Shown piece by piece: positions 60,613 through 64,000 of a DNA stretch of 64,000 bases (its first letter is position 1; the number at the start of each line of letters is the position of its first letter). The notes beneath the pieces were generated by a model. The model ran no database searches and was not told where the DNA came from. It saw only the letters and a list, made by a program, of their open reading frames with translations. Source of the DNA: Macrotrachela quadricornifera (Eukaryota; Rotifera; Eurotatoria; Philodinida; Philodinidae). The DNA is taken from contig JAJEKB010020897.1 of assembly GCA_022393335.1 (NCBI GenBank), positions 812,139 to 876,138 on the forward strand, in the 5' to 3' direction. Made by a program: the position numbers and the translations under genes.

Positions 60613-63600
60613 CAGGGGCGGCGGAACGATTTCAGTCTAGGGTAGGCTCAACTTCACAAATGAAATACTTCGAACAGTAAATTAGATGGAGCCTTTTTTA
60701 AGTGTTAGTTTTTAAGATTTTCTTGTTGACGTCAATTACTCTAGAAATATAACAAGTGTATGATGTTTTATTGTTCTAAATAAAATCCTATATGGGTAGT
60801 AAAATGTTAGAATAGTGCTTGAATAACAAATAAAAAGATACAATAAGATTAATAGAACTATTCATGACCGAAGGAAGCCTTTCGACTTTCATTTTTTGAG
60901 ATAAAATCTGAGCAGATTTTGTTCAAATCAAGTTGATCTAATTTTTCCTTATGTATGTGAGGAATAATAACATGATTTAAACGATGTTGAGTCATTGTAC
61001 AACGTAAATATGTTTTTATTCGATTAAGAGCACTAAAGGATCTCTCGGCAGTCGCTGTAGCAATTGGAATTGTCAAATATAACAACAACAATTTATTGTA
61101 TTCATGAAACATAGTTTTTCCAATTTGATATGTATTTATTAATTGACAGATGGTACTAATTTTTGTAATTTGTTTTATACCTAAATTTTTTTCATTATTA
61201 ATGCTTAAAAAATAATCAGACAACATTGGTAATTCATGTTGTAATCGTTCAACATTGATATCAACGATTCAAAATTCATTAATATCATTCAGGGATATTA
61301 TATCATCATCTTTCATACCATTAGCTGCTGATAATAATTTTTCAATTTTACACAATAATGGAAATACTGATTGATTAAAACGTAAGTTGAGAAAATTTAA
61401 AATTTTATTGATAATATCAAAATATTGATGACGATAAAATTCATAAACATTTTCATAATGTGTTGCTGATAATAAAAAATCAAATCTTGAAGGTGGTTTA
61501 CGAATACGTGGTAAAATTGGTTCATCAGTTAATGATTTAGCATCATCACGTATACCTTCATGAAATGTTTTAAAATAATGATCAATTTTGATTCTCATTA
61601 AGTAATTAATTAATGTATCAATTGTACATAGAATATCCTGTAGATTATTATCTACACGTTGTAAACTACATGATACTGTTTCAGTAGCAGAAAATATTAA
61701 ATGTGCTAAAATATAAAAATACAGATATAAATAAAAAGTCAATGTTATTTTAAATCATCTATTCGTATAAAAAGGAAGTTTGACTATCTAAAAGATGATT
61801 AAAAAACAATCAAACTAACGAGTCGAATTACTTTTCTTGCATTTCAGTTTCTGTTTGAATTATTTGAAGAGAAGAGGAATATCTTGTTAAAACGTTTTCT
61901 TTCTGGAAAACGAACAATATATTTAGTTTTATACACTTACCTAGTTTAAGTCCAAAATAAGATGAAATTTTTTTCATTTTTTCCTGCCAACCATTGGCTT
62001 TTGCTGCTGGACATCCAGCTTCTTCACTTATTGCACCTAATGTTGCTTTAACCAGTGAATAATTAATAACCAATAAATTCATCGACGATGCACGCACGGT
62101 TCATCGAGTTGGACAAAGTGTCTTCAGTTTATAATAATGATCTGAACCACTTATAACATCTAATAAATTTAATCTCTTAGGAGATTTCTTGATGAAGTTA
62201 ACAATATCTTTTGTTATATCTAAAGCATCAGAAATAGCAAATGAACCACGACTTAGATCTTGTAAAGCAAGATCTAAAGAATGTGCATTGCAATGAACGA
62301 AAAACGCTTTACTGCATAAACTTTTTATTCTTATAGATACACCGGATATATGGCCAGCCATTGCTGGTGCTCCATCATAAGCTTGACCTCTGCAATATTT
62401 TAAATTTAAGTTACATCTAATTAAAATATAGAGAATAACTTCAGTTATATGTTCTGCTGTTTCCGACGTTATAGCATATAATCCGAGCACATCTTCATGC
62501 ACAATAAAGTCTTTATCAACTGATCTGATGGTGAAACATAATTGTTCAATACCAGATTCATCACTGGTTGCATCACATATGATACTATAGAATTTTCGCT
62601 CAGAAATCTAAAGAAAACATAGACAGGCAGACAGATAAGATAAAAAAGTCACTTGACTAGATGATATACACATCAAAATTAGAGCTCGATGTCTTTTCAA
62701 AACTAGTTAGTGAAAAACCAAATCTTTTCATCACTTCTCTAAGTTTTATATTTTCTTTTGTACTATAACAAAATGCAAAGTAAAAGATTTTGAAAAACAA
62801 CCAGTGATATTAGTACTCAAAGAACAGTCTAAAGTATTTAGTTCTGAAGAAAAGGCTCTTACTTCATTGATTAATTCACGAATAATTGATAATGATATAA
62901 TTTGACAAATCTCATTTATTATATCGTGTGATTTTATTTCCATCCGCAACCCATGAATCAAGACCATGTACATCAGCTGCACGAAGTTTCAATAATTGTA
63001 TCAAATTTTCTTCGTTTTCTACGTGACCTCGAATAGCTAAACCTTGTCTTAACAAATACTTTACACATTCAACTTGCACTAAAAACATTTTACGTCGTTC
63101 TGTTTGTTGTTTTCCATGTGCAAGACTTAAACGAGCAGCAACTGTTGGTTTTTGTTGTTGTTTTACTAGATAGACACAGTCACTATGTACTTTACCAGAT
63201 TCATGCTTAACAAAACGAGCTAATGCATTTTTCCAATCTTGATGACCTACAAAAATCAATGTTGTTTCTCCAATTTTATTTATTTCCGGATGAAAACCAC
63301 CAAAATAGGCATAACGACAGAAATAACAATACACTTTTTTTCTCACTCTATAAAAAGATAAAATGAGAAAAATTCAAATCGTTCAGCAGAATGATCATTT
63401 ATGATCATATTTTTATTATTTCTTACTTTACAGTACGATAACCACTTGAATTTCGTAAACCATCCTAGCTGACAAGTTCGTTTACGACCGGTTGACTCAA
63501 GATCAGATTGATCTTCAGGAATAAATGGATATTTGGAAGTACAACACACAAGTTCACATTTTAATTTTTGTATTGATGAAGCTGGTGCTGATGAGGCTAT

Positions 63601-64000
63601 TTTTGTTGAAGTTGGCATTGATGGAGGTGATGTTGATAAAGTTAGTCTTGATAAAATTGTTGTTGGTGAAGATGGTGCGAAAAAAACTGTTGTTGATGCA
63701 GTTGTTCTTGAAGGAGCTGCTGTTGGTGAAACTGGTGCTGAGATTGTTGGTGGTTCAAATGATGGAATTTCTTCACACAATTCCAATTCTTCTTGAGTTT
63801 CATTTGATATAGTTGATGATATATCAACTGAAAGAGAATTTTCATCAAAACTATTATTGATCTTTCGTTTTTTGTTTTGAAAAAAGACATGATTTGACTT
63901 TGTTTAGCCGGCATTGTTATACGAAAAGAAAAATTATATTTAAATATCTAAAAAATTAAAATTTATTTTAGATATATTTAAAATTAAAGAATAATCTATT
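60613..64000 (-). mobile_element. hAT transposon, truncated by the window edge
   Basis: One end is seen at 60613, reading CAGGGGCGGCGGAACG, and a decayed hAT transposase fills 60858-63914 on the minus strand. The other end lies beyond 64000. The terminal CAGGGGCGGCG is shared with the non-autonomous element at 11365-12601. Confidence 0.65.
60858..63914 (-). pseudogene. hAT transposase (ZMYM1/TTF-type), decayed
   Basis: From N to C: MPAKQSQIMSFF, then a Ser/Thr/Pro-rich linker, a TTF-type zinc finger (KVYCYFCRYAYFGG, SGKVHSDCVYL), NEICQIISLSIIRELINEVR, and the first catalytic Asp region SIICDATSDESG. The RNase H-like core follows with QAYDGAPAMAGHISGV and VHCNAHSLDLAL. Next come GWQEKMKKISSYF-type sequence, SRFDFLLSATHYENVYEF and the hATC dimerisation region ATAERSFSALNRIKTYLR. 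Lesions: a one-base frame change just after MSFF near 63880; TGA where Trp is expected after LCPTR (62101-62103); and TGA after NDINEF (61269-61271). Candidate introns lie at about 62609-62860 and 61720-61830. Without repair of these it cannot make transposase. Confidence 0.8.

Noticed and set aside
63525..63812. Plus-strand frames rich in Val/Gly/Asp or Leu/Val
   Set aside because: Shadows of the Ser/Thr/Pro-rich linker of the minus-strand hAT transposase.
1..64000. tRNA and rRNA genes
   Set aside because: Looked for TTCGA-type T-loops and rRNA-like blocks by eye; none had a convincing fold. A tRNAscan run would be decisive.

Overview
This is an AT-rich eukaryotic window from an intron-bearing animal genome. 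The best guess is a bdelloid rotifer. The reasons are many very short introns (about 46-64 nt), divergent rhodopsin-like receptors, a Cys-rich two-pass membrane family that I associate with bdelloids, minimal hammerhead ribozymes, many small DNA-transposon derivatives, and an OPT-family transporter, which is not expected in animals. Species assignment is inference; no rRNA, tRNA or telomere repeat was recognised.

Layout. 0.9-1.9 kb: a GPCR on the minus strand. 5.3-6.7 kb: a non-autonomous hAT-like element with an exact 8-bp target duplication and a TTAA hairpin nested in it. 7.4 kb: a hammerhead-like motif. 7.6-10.8 kb: two divergently transcribed, three-exon Ly6/quiver-like genes with a 1.5-kb TTAA-flanked foldback element between them. 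11.4-13.1 kb: two more hAT-type non-autonomous elements. 14.8-21.3 kb: a five-exon OPT oligopeptide-transporter gene (740 codons). Its last intron holds a decayed piggyBac element flanked by TTAA, and that element has itself been hit by a smaller insert. 22.7-23.8 kb: a second GPCR. 24.9-25.8 kb: three hammerhead ribozymes in direct orientation. 26.1-28.0 kb: a four-exon gene joining a small N-terminal domain to a NYN-type nuclease. 29.4-31.4 kb: a foldback element enclosing a decayed minisatellite. 31.9-32.9 kb: a four-exon RING + RRM gene. 33.9-41.5 kb: almost gene-free, with a MITE, minisatellites, a 3.1-kb palindrome-rich element, TAGA microsatellite, a 28-bp satellite and one 10-N gap. 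42.3-46.8 kb: one large exon encoding a macro-WWE-PARP protein. 48.3-49.2 kb: an internally deleted piggyBac. 50.8-56.2 kb: what I read as one minus-strand gene made of three tandem two-pass membrane modules joined by phase-1 introns, with a single-base frameshift in the first module. 56.8-58.1 kb: a long inverted repeat. 60.6-64.0 kb: a hAT transposon with a broken transposase, running off the right edge.

How the parts relate. The host genes look like signalling and surface proteins (GPCRs, Ly6 proteins, the three-module membrane protein), a transporter, and RNA or nucleic-acid-linked regulators (NYN, RING-RRM, PARP). Nothing suggests an operon or a single pathway. The rest of the DNA is mostly a graveyard of cut-and-paste elements of two classes: TTAA-targeting (piggyBac-like) and 8-bp-target-site (hAT-like). 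The small elements share terminal sequences with the larger, decayed transposase-bearing ones. The observations I would follow first are the tandem ribozymes, the three-module membrane gene, the OPT gene and the RING-RRM combination.
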